Assembly: GCF_000010325.1 (NCBI RefSeq)
Contig: NC_009662.1
Coordinates: forward strand, 578,501-642,500
Direction: 5' to 3'
Source of the DNA: Nitratiruptor sp. SB155-2
Lineage (GTDB): Bacteria > Campylobacterota > Campylobacteria > Campylobacterales > Nitratiruptoraceae
Length of the DNA: 64,000 nt
Part shown: positions 33,514 through 43,563 of the stretch, piece by piece
Numbering within the stretch: position 1 is the stretch's first letter
Layout: each line of letters opens with the position of its first letter
Notes under the pieces: model-generated
Seen by the model: the letters and a program-made list of their open reading frames with translations, nothing else
Databases searched by the model: none
Told to the model about the DNA's origin: nothing
Translations under genes and position numbers: made by a program

Positions 33514-34605
33514 ATGCGACTGTTTTTACTTTTATTGTTTTCATTGTTCGAACTACTCTGGGCCGTTGAAGTCAAGATCGGTGATCAAGTCAACGTTGTT
33601 GGTGTTCGCGAAAACTATTTGACGGGATATGGTATCGTTGTAGGACTCAATGGGACAGGGGATGGAACAACCACGAAATTTACCCTTTTAAGTATTGCCA
33701 ATATGCTAAAAAAAATGGGGATCAATATCGATCCAAAAGACGTAAAAACGAAAAATGCGGCTGCAGTCATTGTGACGGCAAAATTGCCTCCTTTCGCAAA
33801 AAGCGGGATGACGGTGGATGTGACGGTGTCGAGTATGGGAGATGCGAAAGATATAGGCAATGGGGTGCTTATTCGTACCCCTCTTTTTGGGCCAGATAAG
33901 AAAATATACGCTTTTGCCCAGGGACCTACATCCACAGGGGGTGGTTTTAGTGAATCGAACAAAGGTGGGAAAGTTCAAAAAAACTTTACGACTACGGCTC
34001 TCATTCCAAATGGTGCGATTATAGAAAGAGATCTTCCCTATAGCTTTGACGATCAAAAAACGGTGACCCTTACCCTGAAGCATCCAAGTTTTGAAATGGC
34101 GAGAAGAATCGTAGATGCAATCAACAAACATTTCAAAGAAGAGCTTGCATTTGCACTGGACGCATCCACGATTCGCGTGTTGTATCCCATGAAGAATCAA
34201 TACGATAAAGTCCAGTTTCTCTCACAGCTTCTTGATCTCAAAGTACAAAGCGAAAATGAACCAACGATAGTGATATATGAGCGAACGGGAACGGTCATCA
34301 TGAGTGGTGATATAAAGATAGATACACCGGTCTACATCTCCCATGGCAATATCTATGTGACGGTCCAAAAAGAGCCTGTCGTTTCTCAGCCAAACCCACT
34401 AGCTGGAGGAAACACCGTTCAAACACAATCGACGCAGACAACAGTCCAGGAGGCTAACGGAAGGATCTTTTCTATACAATCGCCCTCATTAAGGGATCTT
34501 GTAAAGGCACTCAATGATTTGGGAATTTCACCAAGAGATCTCATTGCCATTATACAGGCTATCAAAAATGCCGGTAAGCTCCACGCAAAAATTGTGATAA
34601 TGTAG
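33514..34605 (+). CDS. flgI: P-ring protein FlgI
   Basis: The 363-residue precursor starts with a signal peptide (MRLFLLLLFSLFELLWA). FlgI motifs follow: QVNVVGVRENYLTGYGIVVG, GLNGTGDGT, FAKSGMTVDVTVSSMGDAK and the C-terminal LVKALNDLGISPRDLIAI. It forms the periplasmic P ring around the rod, aided by FlgA. AGAGGACTTGA precedes the ATG. Confidence 0.96.
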   Translation: MRLFLLLLFSLFELLWAVEVKIGDQVNVVGVRENYLTGYGIVVGLNGTGDGTTTKFTLLSIANMLKKMGINIDPKDVKTKNAAAVIVTAKLPPFAKSGMTVDVTVSSMGDAKDIGNGVLIRTPLFGPDKKIYAFAQGPTSTGGGFSESNKGGKVQKNFTTTALIPNGAIIERDLPYSFDDQKTVTLTLKHPSFEMARRIVDAINKHFKEELAFALDASTIRVLYPMKNQYDKVQFLSQLLDLKVQSENEPTIVIYERTGTVIMSGDIKIDTPVYISHGNIYVTVQKEPVVSQPNPLAGGNTVQTQSTQTTVQEANGRIFSIQSPSLRDLVKALNDLGISPRDLIAIIQAIKNAGKLHAKIVIM

Positions 34606-34613
34606 GATAGACC

Positions 34614-34895
34614 ATGAAGATAGATACATACTGGGATTTTGCGCAGCTGAGTCAGATAAAAACGAAAGATATGGCGGCAAAAGGTTTTGAAGAGGAGTTT
34701 ATCCATCAGTTTCTCAAAGAGGTGCGAAAGTCATTGGAAAGAACATCACCACTACTGGATACCTCATTTTCTGCAAAAATGTATTGGGATATGTTTGATA
34801 TGCAGATTGCAAAAGTCTTGAGTGATAGTGATCAGTTCGGTTTGAAAGAGTATATTGCACAAGCGATTGAGACATACGAGAAGAATAGCCGATGA
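34614..34895 (+). CDS. flgJ: Single-domain FlgJ-like rod-binding protein
   Basis: The 93-residue protein matches the N-terminal rod-binding domain of FlgJ (GFEEEFIHQFLKEVRKSL, then a W-D-M-F-D-M-Q-I-A-K segment). It lacks the muramidase domain of enterobacterial FlgJ. Small FlgJ proteins are usual in Campylobacterota, where a separate enzyme cuts peptidoglycan. It follows flgI, the conserved position, and overlaps flhA by ATGA. TAGGATAGA precedes the start and overlaps the flgI stop. Confidence 0.85.
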   Translation: MKIDTYWDFAQLSQIKTKDMAAKGFEEEFIHQFLKEVRKSLERTSPLLDTSFSAKMYWDMFDMQIAKVLSDSDQFGLKEYIAQAIETYEKNSR

Positions 34896-36979
34896 CTTAC
34901 GGGATTGAAAAGATTTTTTCCAAAGTTCATGAGCACTCCGATGCTATCATCATAATCTTGATTTTAGCCATTTTGGCCTCTATGATTCTGCCTGTACCAC
35001 CTTTTTTCCTTGATCTTTTACTGACAGCTAGTATTACGTTTTCTTTGGTCATTCTCATGACAACCGTTTATGTAGGAAACCCTTTAGAGATCGCTTCTTT
35101 TCCTTCTCTTTTACTTTTAGCCACACTGTTTCGGTTGGCTTTGAACATTGCAACGACAAGAAGAATACTTTTGCATGGTCATGAAGGACCGGAAGCTGCC
35201 GGGAAGCTGATTGAGAGTTTTGGTCAGTTTGTCGTTGGGGGGAACTATATCGTTGGGATTATCATCTTCGTGATTTTGGTAACGATTAACTTCATAGTTG
35301 TTACCAAAGGGACGGAAAGAATCAGTGAAGTTGGGGCACGTTTCACCCTCGACGCAATGCCTGGGAAACAGATGGCAATCGATGCGGATCTCAATGCCGG
35401 ACTCATCGATGAGCAAGAGGCAAGAAGACGCCGAGAAGCCATTGCAAAAGAGGCCGATTTTTACGGGGCGATGGATGGTGCAAGCAAGTTTATAAGAGGG
35501 GATGCGATAGCCGGTATCATTATTACTACCATCAACATCATTGGTGGTATTGCCATAGGAGTATTGCAACATGGTATGGATCTCTCTACCGCTGCAGCAA
35601 ACTTTACACTTTTGACTGTCGGTGATGGCTTGGTGAGTCAGATCCCATCTCTTATCACTTCTACAGCTGCTGGTTTGATGGTGACTCGTGCAGTTTCTGA
35701 AACGAATCTTGGAAAAGAGATCTTTTCTCAACTTACCAGCTATCCAAAGGCCTTGTATATGACTGCAGGGGCTCTTTTTGTTATCGGTACAGTGCCTGGT
35801 ATGCCATTTATCCCCTTTACCATTTTAGCCGGTATGATTGCCCTGACTGCCTATATGATGCAACTTGAAATGAAACGAGAAACGATTGAGAAAGAGGAAG
35901 AAGAGGTAAAAGAGATCCTGCAGCAGCAAGTTGAGGAGAGTGAAGAGGAGTACATTACACAGCCAGAGACAATCACTTTTGAGATAGGATATGGTCTTAT
36001 ACCGTTAGTGGATGAAGAGAAAGGCGGAGAGCTTCTCAAGCGGATAAAATCTTTACGAAAACAGCTTTCAAAAGAACTTGGCCTGATGGTGCCCTTGATC
36101 CATATCAAAGATAACCTAGAACTCAAATCTGGCGAATATAGGATTTTACTCAAGGGGGTTGAGGTTGCAAGATATCAGATAGAACCGGGTAAAATGCTTG
36201 CCATCGATACAGGGCAGACCAACGGTAAACTTGAAGGAGTAGAAACGACAGAGCCCACATTTGGACTTAAAGCTTATTGGATCGATGAGAGCCAAAAAGA
36301 TAAGGCAAGGATGTTGGGATTTACCGTAGTCGATATCCCTACCGTAATCATCACGCATCTTTCAGAGATCATCAAACAAAATGCTCATGAGATTTTGGGT
36401 AGAAGTGAAACGAAAGAGCTTGTGGACAAACTCGGTCAGAAATATCCGATCGTCAAAGAGATTGTTCCTGAACAGGTTCCATACGCTATCTTGCACCGAG
36501 TTTTGCAAAATCTTTTGCGAGAGCACATTCCTATCAAAGATCTGTTGACAATCATCGAGTCGCTTTCCGATAATATCACGAAAACGGAAGATACGGATAT
36601 TTTGACAGAGCTAGTGCGAGAGTCTTTAGCGAGACTTATTACATCGATCTATGCTAAAGATGGTGTACTTTATGCATTGACGCTGGATCCGGCAAGCGAA
36701 GAGAAACTCTATGCAAAAATCAAAGAGTACAATGGCAACCTCCCTCCGATTGATCCAGCGAAACTACAAAGTTTCATTATGCAGATCAGCAAAAATATGG
36801 AAAAGTTTGTTATCGAGCAAAGGACACCTGTGCTTCTTACCTCTCCAAATGTACGCCGATATGTTTATAAGATCATTGAACCCTATATGTCCAATGTAGC
36901 AGTGCTTTCATACAATGAAGTAGATCCGAAAACAAAACTCAAAATTATAGACAAGGTCAGCCTCGATGGAAATAGTTAA
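34892..36979 (+). CDS. flhA: Flagellar export gate protein FlhA
   Basis: The 695-residue protein has about eight N-terminal membrane helices (1-310) with the FHIPEP-type loop (ISEVGARFTLDAMPGKQMAID, about 140-160) and RRREAIAKEADFYGAMDGA. A large cytoplasmic domain (about 355-695) forms the nonameric ring that docks substrates and chaperones. It is the core of the flagellar type III export gate. It overlaps flhF by 14 bp. Placing flhA directly before flhF-flhG-fliA resembles the order in several proteobacteria. Confidence 0.96.
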   Translation: MTYGIEKIFSKVHEHSDAIIIILILAILASMILPVPPFFLDLLLTASITFSLVILMTTVYVGNPLEIASFPSLLLLATLFRLALNIATTRRILLHGHEGPEAAGKLIESFGQFVVGGNYIVGIIIFVILVTINFIVVTKGTERISEVGARFTLDAMPGKQMAIDADLNAGLIDEQEARRRREAIAKEADFYGAMDGASKFIRGDAIAGIIITTINIIGGIAIGVLQHGMDLSTAAANFTLLTVGDGLVSQIPSLITSTAAGLMVTRAVSETNLGKEIFSQLTSYPKALYMTAGALFVIGTVPGMPFIPFTILAGMIALTAYMMQLEMKRETIEKEEEEVKEILQQQVEESEEEYITQPETITFEIGYGLIPLVDEEKGGELLKRIKSLRKQLSKELGLMVPLIHIKDNLELKSGEYRILLKGVEVARYQIEPGKMLAIDTGQTNGKLEGVETTEPTFGLKAYWIDESQKDKARMLGFTVVDIPTVIITHLSEIIKQNAHEILGRSETKELVDKLGQKYPIVKEIVPEQVPYAILHRVLQNLLREHIPIKDLLTIIESLSDNITKTEDTDILTELVRESLARLITSIYAKDGVLYALTLDPASEEKLYAKIKEYNGNLPPIDPAKLQSFIMQISKNMEKFVIEQRTPVLLTSPNVRRYVYKIIEPYMSNVAVLSYNEVDPKTKLKIIDKVSLDGNS

Positions 36980-38141
36980 GTATGAAGGGTATGATCTTGA
37001 GGCTTTGATTGATCAAGCCAAGAAAGAGTATGGAGATGATGTTAAGATATTGAGCTATGAGACAGAAACCCAGCGACGTTTTTTTCTATTTCGTAGAAAG
37101 AAATATACACTTTTTATCAAGATAGAAGACAAGAATGAAAACTTTTTGGATCTCTTATCCAAAGAGGAGAAAAACCAAGAGATTGATCAATTCCTTACCA
37201 AAATAGAGGCAATGATCGATAAAAAGATCGAGCCTTTGAAAGAAGAGATCAAAAAGAGAAGCGGTGTCTCTTTTGAACCTGCAGAGTTGCCTTCCCATGC
37301 AAGAAATCCTCTTCTTAAAGAGGAGCAGTTTGACGAGTTCACTGGCGATGCGGTTGAGCTCATTAAGCTTTTAATTGAAAACGATGTGGATCCAAAAGTT
37401 GCCAAGATGCTTGTCAAAGAGTCATGTGGACTCGATATCGATACCAATAAACTCGATCTCAATACCTCTTTTTTCAAAGAAGCTTTGACAACGGCGATAG
37501 AAAAGAAGATCAAATTTAGAGGTCCTTTGAAAATACAAAAAGGCAATTTCAAAGTGATAGCTTTTGTAGGTCCAACTGGTGTTGGAAAAACGACTAATCT
37601 ATTCAAAATTGCTTCAGAACTCGTAATCAACCAAAAATTGAAAATTGCGGTAATCAGCATCGATACATTCAAAGTAGGTGCCGTACAGCAGGCAAGATCC
37701 TTTTCCAATATCCTCAATATTCCTTTTTACGCTATTACAGATTCGAAAAATCTTAAAAAGACGTTGCAAAATCTCAATGGTATCGATGTAGTACTGATAG
37801 ATACCGTTGGAAGAAGCCATTACGATTACTGGAGATTGGGTGAAATGCGTGAAATTCTTGGCGGTGGTGCCGACTTTATGGATATCTCTTTGGTTCTTAG
37901 CTGTAACTATAAAAACAGCGAAGCCCTGGAAGTGGTCAATCGCTACCGAACCTTTTTCCCTATCCATAGTCTTTTTTTTACAAAAATAGATGAGACGTAC
38001 AAACCTGGAATTTTACTCAATCTTCCGATCAAAACAGACATTCCTCTCTCTTTTATCAGTGTAGGACAGAAAGTACCAGAAGATATCAGGCTTCTCAACC
38101 CTGAACGGGTGGCACAATATGTATTAGGTGAGCAGTTATGA
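36966..38141 (+). CDS. flhF: Signal-recognition-type GTPase FlhF
   Basis: The 391-residue protein has an N-terminal basic region, a helical N domain and an SRP-type G domain from about residue 195 (G1 GPTGVGKTTN, then SIDTFKVGAVQQ and DTVGRS). FlhF sets where polar flagella form and, in Campylobacterota, is needed for flagellar gene expression. It overlaps flhA by 14 bp and flhG by 4 bp. The ATG at 36966 gives the family-typical start MEIVKYEGYDL. Confidence 0.95.
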   Translation: MEIVKYEGYDLEALIDQAKKEYGDDVKILSYETETQRRFFLFRRKKYTLFIKIEDKNENFLDLLSKEEKNQEIDQFLTKIEAMIDKKIEPLKEEIKKRSGVSFEPAELPSHARNPLLKEEQFDEFTGDAVELIKLLIENDVDPKVAKMLVKESCGLDIDTNKLDLNTSFFKEALTTAIEKKIKFRGPLKIQKGNFKVIAFVGPTGVGKTTNLFKIASELVINQKLKIAVISIDTFKVGAVQQARSFSNILNIPFYAITDSKNLKKTLQNLNGIDVVLIDTVGRSHYDYWRLGEMREILGGGADFMDISLVLSCNYKNSEALEVVNRYRTFFPIHSLFFTKIDETYKPGILLNLPIKTDIPLSFISVGQKVPEDIRLLNPERVAQYVLGEQL

Positions 38142-38992
38142 TGGATCAGGCAAGCGGTTTACGGGAACTTGTTTCAAAAAAACAGATACAGAAAAGAGAT
38201 TCCAACTTTATAACCATTGCAAGTGGCAAAGGCGGTGTTGGTAAAACAAATTTTGCTCTCAATTTTTCCTATTTGATGGCTAACCAGTATAATAAACGTG
38301 TATTGCTCATCGATGCGGATTTTGGCATGGCAAATATTCATCTTTTTGTAGAGGCGGATGCAAAAAGAAATATGAAAAATCTTTACAACGGGGCCTCTTT
38401 GGATGAGGTGATACAAAAAGCGGACGGTTTTGATGTATTGCTCGGCTTTTCAGGTATTGATGATATCTGGGAATTGGAAGATACGACTGCACAAACTATT
38501 GTAGCGCAATTAGAGCAAGTAAGTACACAGTATGATTATATTATCATCGATACTGGAGCGGGAATCGATGATAGAATAGCTGGTTTTTTACGAGCTTCTG
38601 ATAGATCCTATATTGTCACAACCCCAGAACCGACTGCGCTTATGGATGCGTATGCACTCATTAAATCGATGTATAATATCTATGGATATGATCAATTCAA
38701 AATAGTCGTCAATATGTCTAAAAACAGAGAAGATGGAAAAAACACCTATAACAAACTTCGTATCTCTTTGAATAAATTTCTCCGTATCGATGCTGAACTG
38801 TTGGGTATTTTGCCTTACACAAATAGTTTAAGGCAATCCGTAAGGAAGAAGATGCTTGTATGCAAAAATTTTCCTAAAGATAGTTATACTGTCAATATGA
38901 AACGAATTTGTGAATCGGAACTTCGTATTCAAAAAACCTCTTCAGAAAATTTTTGGCAAAAACTTTTCGATTTTATGGGAAAGAGTGAATGA
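38138..38992 (+). CDS. flhG: MinD-like flagellar number regulator FlhG
   Basis: The 284-residue MinD/ParA ATPase has an N-terminal FlhF-activating helix (SGLRELVSKKQIQ), Walker A at about 29-36 (GKGGVGKT), LLIDADFGMAN and IIIDTGAGIDD. It limits flagellar number by acting on FlhF. In C. jejuni FlhG also influences cell division placement. The flhF-flhG-fliA order is conserved. It is distinct from the ParA-like protein at 19845, which lacks this N-terminal segment. Confidence 0.95.
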   Translation: MMDQASGLRELVSKKQIQKRDSNFITIASGKGGVGKTNFALNFSYLMANQYNKRVLLIDADFGMANIHLFVEADAKRNMKNLYNGASLDEVIQKADGFDVLLGFSGIDDIWELEDTTAQTIVAQLEQVSTQYDYIIIDTGAGIDDRIAGFLRASDRSYIVTTPEPTALMDAYALIKSMYNIYGYDQFKIVVNMSKNREDGKNTYNKLRISLNKFLRIDAELLGILPYTNSLRQSVRKKMLVCKNFPKDSYTVNMKRICESELRIQKTSSENFWQKLFDFMGKSE

Positions 38993-39624
38993 GTCTAACG
39001 CCACAGGAGAAACAGCAGATTGTATTGGACAATTTGGCTCTTGTTAAAAAGGTAGCCTCAAAGATCTATTTTAAACTTCCCAAGGATGCAAATATAGAAT
39101 TCGACGAACTCGTCAACACAGGTACCATTGGTTTGTATAAAGCGATAGAAAAATATAATCGTGACAAAGCACAGTTTTCTACATACGCCTATATTAAGAT
39201 TCGTGGGGAAATACTCGATTATCTTCGTTCTTTGCATATTGTTCCTCGTACTATGAGAGAAAAGATCAAGAAAGAGAAAGAGGAGGGACAAAAAGAGATA
39301 CCCCTGTCCAATCTTGCCATCATGATGAGTATGGAAAAAGCGCTTGGCGAGAGTGAAAATGGTCCAAGGTTGATGGATATTCTAATCAGTAATGAAAAAA
39401 GTCCCGAAGATTATGCCATTTCTTCAGAAATTCATGATAAAATTGTAGAAGCTTTGGATAGTCTCAGTGAGAGCGAGCGAAAAACATTGCAGATGCTCTA
39501 TTTTGAAGAACGTGAACCAAAAGAGATATCGCAAATACTTGGAATATCTCAATCCAGGGTTTCACAGATAAAATCGAAAGCTATTGTGAAGCTTAAAAGT
39601 GTTTTTAAAAAAATGGAGATGTAA
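38989..39624 (+). CDS. fliA: Flagellar sigma factor FliA (sigma-28)
   Basis: The 211-residue sigma factor has region 2 (DELVNTGTIGLYKAIEKY, then FSTYAYIKIRGEILDYLRS) and region 4 with an HTH (EREPKEISQILGISQSRVSQ). Sigma-28 drives late flagellar genes; matching promoters occur before flagellin (57895) and flgL (63298). Region 3 is short. I do not see the anti-sigma gene flgM in the window. The gene overlaps its neighbours by 4 bp on the 5' side and 1 bp on the 3' side. Confidence 0.95.
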   Translation: MSLTPQEKQQIVLDNLALVKKVASKIYFKLPKDANIEFDELVNTGTIGLYKAIEKYNRDKAQFSTYAYIKIRGEILDYLRSLHIVPRTMREKIKKEKEEGQKEIPLSNLAIMMSMEKALGESENGPRLMDILISNEKSPEDYAISSEIHDKIVEALDSLSESERKTLQMLYFEEREPKEISQILGISQSRVSQIKSKAIVKLKSVFKKMEM

Positions 39625-41594
39625 TGAATCTTTTGGACCTGCTTTTCCTTTCTCCCAAAGATGCTTCAAATACAAAAGCTGTAAAAAACACGCAATCTTC
39701 ATCAGATCCTAAAATAGATTTTGAAACTGTGCTTGCATCGATGTTGCAAGATGAAAAAAGTAAAAATTATGGCCAGATCCTTGGCAAAAAGCAATCTCAA
39801 TTACCCCTAAAAATATCGATACAAACAGTTTCTAACACGGTGAACAATGCTTCAAAAGCAAATGGACGAAAGCACATACAAGAAATGCAAACAGTAGATG
39901 AAAAATCGACAAAAAATAGTTCTTTTCAAAGTGAGTTCATTCCAAACAGGCAACAAAAGGTCGCACTCTATACTTTGTACAAAAAGCTCTCAAAGAGTAT
40001 TCCTTTAGAAAAAGTTATTTTTAGGAAAGGGGAACACACAAAACCGTTTGATAAAAAATCTGTCCAGACTTTCACCTTCGTTCCAAAAAAGATTGTAGAA
40101 AAACGACAATCTTTGCCAAAAGGACTGCAAATACCCCAAAAGAATACCCATACAGCACTTGTTTTACAAAAAGCAGGAACAAAAATCAGCAAAAATAAAA
40201 ACAATGGGGTTAATAATCAAAAAATAGATAAAAATGTAACTGTTACAAAAACTTTTTCTTCGAAAAGCAGCAATGAAGAACAGAATACAATTCAATCTTT
40301 AGAAAAAAAATCGGAAAAACAGAGAGAAAATTTTATTGAATACAAAACGAATCAAGCACCTTTGAATCAAACATATACTTGGACTCCATCACATAGAGTA
40401 GACAATCAAAATGGCCGTTTGAAGGAAAACGAAATTATCGATAAAAAAAGAGATCGTCATGTAACTGCTCTACATTCTGAAAAACCTGTTTCAAAGAATG
40501 CGATACAATCAAATTATTTTCATAAAAATCAACCATCTATTTTATTATCGGATTCAAATGCTCATTCTACTCAGCAAATGATACTTCCAAAAAATGAGAA
40601 ATTACAAAATATACATGTTCCATCAAAGGCCTCAAAACGTTCTGAATCACCGAAAGAGAATATATATTTTACAAATCCACTTGTAAAAGATGATGAGGAA
40701 TCACAAAAGAGTGCACAAAAAATAAAGAATATGTTGGAGCAGTTGAATAGTTTGGAAAAAGAGCAAACTCCTTTGAACAACAAAGAGATTTCGCATAGAT
40801 CCGATACCAAAGCAATTGATACGATGAAAACATTTGATGGCAACATACAATTTCCTCATGAGAAAAAGAGTCAAAGTAAACATAAAAAAAGTATGTTAAC
40901 CGAGACTATTCAAGAGGTATTTTTTGAAAATGAACACCAATCTAGACAAAAACATGTTCATATTGGCAATAAGCAACATCTTGATGTTTCACAAATAGAT
41001 GCTCAATCTATTAAGAAACAGCTGTATGAAGCAAACGGTGAAACGAAAGAAAACATGTTCCAACATCGTGAAGATGCTACTGCCCAAAATCAAGAGATTT
41101 CTGTTTCACAAAATCCTGTCATTGGTAATGAAAGAAAAGGGGATAACAAAAGATTCAGTTTTTCAAAACAGATAGATGTGATTGAAAAACCCGTAGAACA
41201 ACAGACTCTTAATACGAAAAATGATACATCGCACCAAGAGAGTGAACACAATGCAAACTCCGACTCTTCTGCAAAAACTTTTGTAAGTAGATCCGATGAT
41301 CAGACTACTCTACTCAAAGAGAGCCATAAGCAACAACAGTTTATTATAACGCTTGACCAAACTCGTATCAAAATCAACTTCCACCATCAATCCATTCAGA
41401 TGCAATTTGTCAGTATGACACCTTTAATGATGGAAGATGGACTACAGCAATACATTGATAAAGTCATGCAGCAGACCGGTTTTGAAAAATATAAAATCAC
41501 TTTAAAAGATAAAGAGAAAAGAAGAGAGTTTTCCAACACAGCTGTACTTCCCTCAGCAAGAAGCGAGTCAAGTTTGGTAAATGTTAAGATTTAG
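39624..41594 (+). CDS. Lys/Gln/Asn-rich protein, candidate hook-length protein FliK
   Basis: The 656-residue protein is mostly low-complexity, rich in lysine, glutamine, asparagine and serine, with no signal peptide and no cysteine noted. Only the last 100 residues look folded (FIITLDQTRIKINFHHQSIQ onward, about 560-640). FliK proteins have a long disordered N-terminus acting as ruler and a compact C-terminal switch domain, and fliK is otherwise missing from this near-complete cluster. The usual L-x-L-x-P-x-x-L-G motif is not apparent. I therefore propose FliK from shape and position only. It overlaps fliA by 1 bp and the TPR gene by 14 bp. Confidence 0.55.
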   Translation: MNLLDLLFLSPKDASNTKAVKNTQSSSDPKIDFETVLASMLQDEKSKNYGQILGKKQSQLPLKISIQTVSNTVNNASKANGRKHIQEMQTVDEKSTKNSSFQSEFIPNRQQKVALYTLYKKLSKSIPLEKVIFRKGEHTKPFDKKSVQTFTFVPKKIVEKRQSLPKGLQIPQKNTHTALVLQKAGTKISKNKNNGVNNQKIDKNVTVTKTFSSKSSNEEQNTIQSLEKKSEKQRENFIEYKTNQAPLNQTYTWTPSHRVDNQNGRLKENEIIDKKRDRHVTALHSEKPVSKNAIQSNYFHKNQPSILLSDSNAHSTQQMILPKNEKLQNIHVPSKASKRSESPKENIYFTNPLVKDDEESQKSAQKIKNMLEQLNSLEKEQTPLNNKEISHRSDTKAIDTMKTFDGNIQFPHEKKSQSKHKKSMLTETIQEVFFENEHQSRQKHVHIGNKQHLDVSQIDAQSIKKQLYEANGETKENMFQHREDATAQNQEISVSQNPVIGNERKGDNKRFSFSKQIDVIEKPVEQQTLNTKNDTSHQESEHNANSDSSAKTFVSRSDDQTTLLKESHKQQQFIITLDQTRIKINFHHQSIQMQFVSMTPLMMEDGLQQYIDKVMQQTGFEKYKITLKDKEKRREFSNTAVLPSARSESSLVNVKI

Positions 41595-43563
41595 TCTCTT
41601 TTTCCTCTGTTTGCTCTCGGTCGTTTACGCTTCGACGAATGAAACAACAAACCAATATAGTAAGCAAGAACTTAATGAAACAAATGGTACTTTGCAAAAG
41701 AACAATACCTATATAAAAATAGTGTATGAAAATGCTTTGCGCGATTTTCGAGTCGGTTCTTATTATGATGCTCTAAATGAATTTTCTTATGTTGCAAAAT
41801 TCCCAGATACGCCCTATTTTTTGGATGCTTTGTACCAACTTGCAAAAACCTACCTGGCAATTGGTAAACGAACAGGAGAAAAAAAGTTTTTTTGGAGTGC
41901 TTTGAATTATCTCAATCTTTATATAGGACGGGGAGGTGTTGATGATGCGAAATACTTTTATCTCAAAGCTCTCATTTTAGAAAACTTGGGGTTTTATGAA
42001 AGAGCACTTGCATTGTATCAGCTAGGTTTGGCAAAAGCCGAGAATGATTCTATTAAAAAAGATATTTTGATTGGAATGTTACGAACGGCAGTACTGGCAA
42101 AGAAGTCGGACCTTTTTACAAAATATATGATTATGCTTTCTGTAGAAAAATTGACCAAAGAACAAAAGAAAGAGTATCGATTTATTCGAGGACTCTCATA
42201 TTTTTATCAGGGCAACTATGAGAATGCTATACGGTTGTTGTTGCAAACCTATAAAGAGTATGAAGAGTATCTCATAGATAATCCGCAATTTTACTATATT
42301 GTAGCAGAAAATGCATATCGATATGGAGAGTACAAAACTGCAAAACAGCTTTTTAAACGAATACTAAAATATGTCAAAAACAGGGATGTTTTACAAAAGA
42401 CTCTGTTACGTCTAGGTGATATAGCTTTCAACAGTAACAATATCCATGAAAGCATCGGATACTATTATCGTCTGATTCGAAAATTTCCAAAAAGTAAATA
42501 TGCAACGATTGCCAAACTCAAGCTGTTATATATCATGAAAAAAGATAAAAAGGTACAACACTATCTTAAAAAATTTTTACCTGATGCACAATTTTTGAAA
42601 AATCCTCAAAAGTTTACATTGGAAATTTTAGTCAAAAACAGACAAAACTATATCGGTTTTTTTGCATTGGCAAATTTTGGATTGAATGTACTTGAACTGA
42701 GAAGTGAAAAACTTATGAAACGCCTTGGCTGGGAGCTTTCATTGGTTCCTGTCAAGAGTTTGAAATATGAACACAAAGAGTATTTCCGAAGACTTTGGGA
42801 GCCTACGTTGTTGGATTTGAAAGATCCAAAACTCACGTGTATTTTATATAGATCCAATCCACAGTTTTTTGTAGAGATTTTCAACAAGTCTGTCTTGCTT
42901 CATATGGGTACGGTTTTATATCAATGTGAAAAAACGAAAAAAACCTACATTGACCTTTTGAAAAGAGCGTACGAAAAATTTAAGGACGATGCAATCTTGT
43001 ATAAATTGGTTGATGTCTATTATGAACTTGGCAAATATAGCAAAGCAATGCAATACCTTACGAAAGTGAAAAACAGAGGTTGTACGTATGCGATAGAGTA
43101 TAATAAGTTGTGTTTTTTGATGCAGCAAAAATGCAGCAATAGGTTTACATTATTAAAAAACAGATGTCAAAAAAATAGTTTTTATAAGTTGCTTTTTCTT
43201 TCTGCTGCAAAACTGGAACAAGGCATCATCGATACCTCTTTTGTACAGACCCATAGAGATTTTTTTGTCAAACATTATAAGAAAGATCCTGTTGTGAGAA
43301 AGTATGTGGAAATGTTAGCGAAGAAAATGATAGAAAAAGAGCAGTATCAAAAAATCATCGATCTTCTTTCCCCTATCGCTTCGTATATAAAAGAGGATTG
43401 TTTCTTAAACAGTATATTATCTCTATCTTATGTTAGAATTGGTAAAATGCAATATGCTGGCAAGATTTTAAATGAGATGAACTCTTGTGATAATGAATGG
43501 TATCATATCGCGAAGGCTGCATATGATGATATACTGTTTAGCAAAGAGATAGAGGGTGAATAA
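41581..43563 (+). CDS. Periplasmic TPR-rich protein, PflA-like
   Basis: The 660-residue protein starts with a signal peptide (MLRFSLFFLCLLSVVYAST). It then consists of helical tetratricopeptide-like repeats through much of its length (about 55-330, and again 440-480), with many tyrosines and phenylalanines. It lies between the FliK candidate and flgB. In C. jejuni and H. pylori the periplasmic TPR protein PflA helps form the wide scaffold that anchors many stators. Its size, export signal and location fit a PflA-like role, but sequence identity cannot be judged here. It shares one base with flgB. Confidence 0.6.
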   Translation: MLRFSLFFLCLLSVVYASTNETTNQYSKQELNETNGTLQKNNTYIKIVYENALRDFRVGSYYDALNEFSYVAKFPDTPYFLDALYQLAKTYLAIGKRTGEKKFFWSALNYLNLYIGRGGVDDAKYFYLKALILENLGFYERALALYQLGLAKAENDSIKKDILIGMLRTAVLAKKSDLFTKYMIMLSVEKLTKEQKKEYRFIRGLSYFYQGNYENAIRLLLQTYKEYEEYLIDNPQFYYIVAENAYRYGEYKTAKQLFKRILKYVKNRDVLQKTLLRLGDIAFNSNNIHESIGYYYRLIRKFPKSKYATIAKLKLLYIMKKDKKVQHYLKKFLPDAQFLKNPQKFTLEILVKNRQNYIGFFALANFGLNVLELRSEKLMKRLGWELSLVPVKSLKYEHKEYFRRLWEPTLLDLKDPKLTCILYRSNPQFFVEIFNKSVLLHMGTVLYQCEKTKKTYIDLLKRAYEKFKDDAILYKLVDVYYELGKYSKAMQYLTKVKNRGCTYAIEYNKLCFLMQQKCSNRFTLLKNRCQKNSFYKLLFLSAAKLEQGIIDTSFVQTHRDFFVKHYKKDPVVRKYVEMLAKKMIEKEQYQKIIDLLSPIASYIKEDCFLNSILSLSYVRIGKMQYAGKILNEMNSCDNEWYHIAKAAYDDILFSKEIEGE

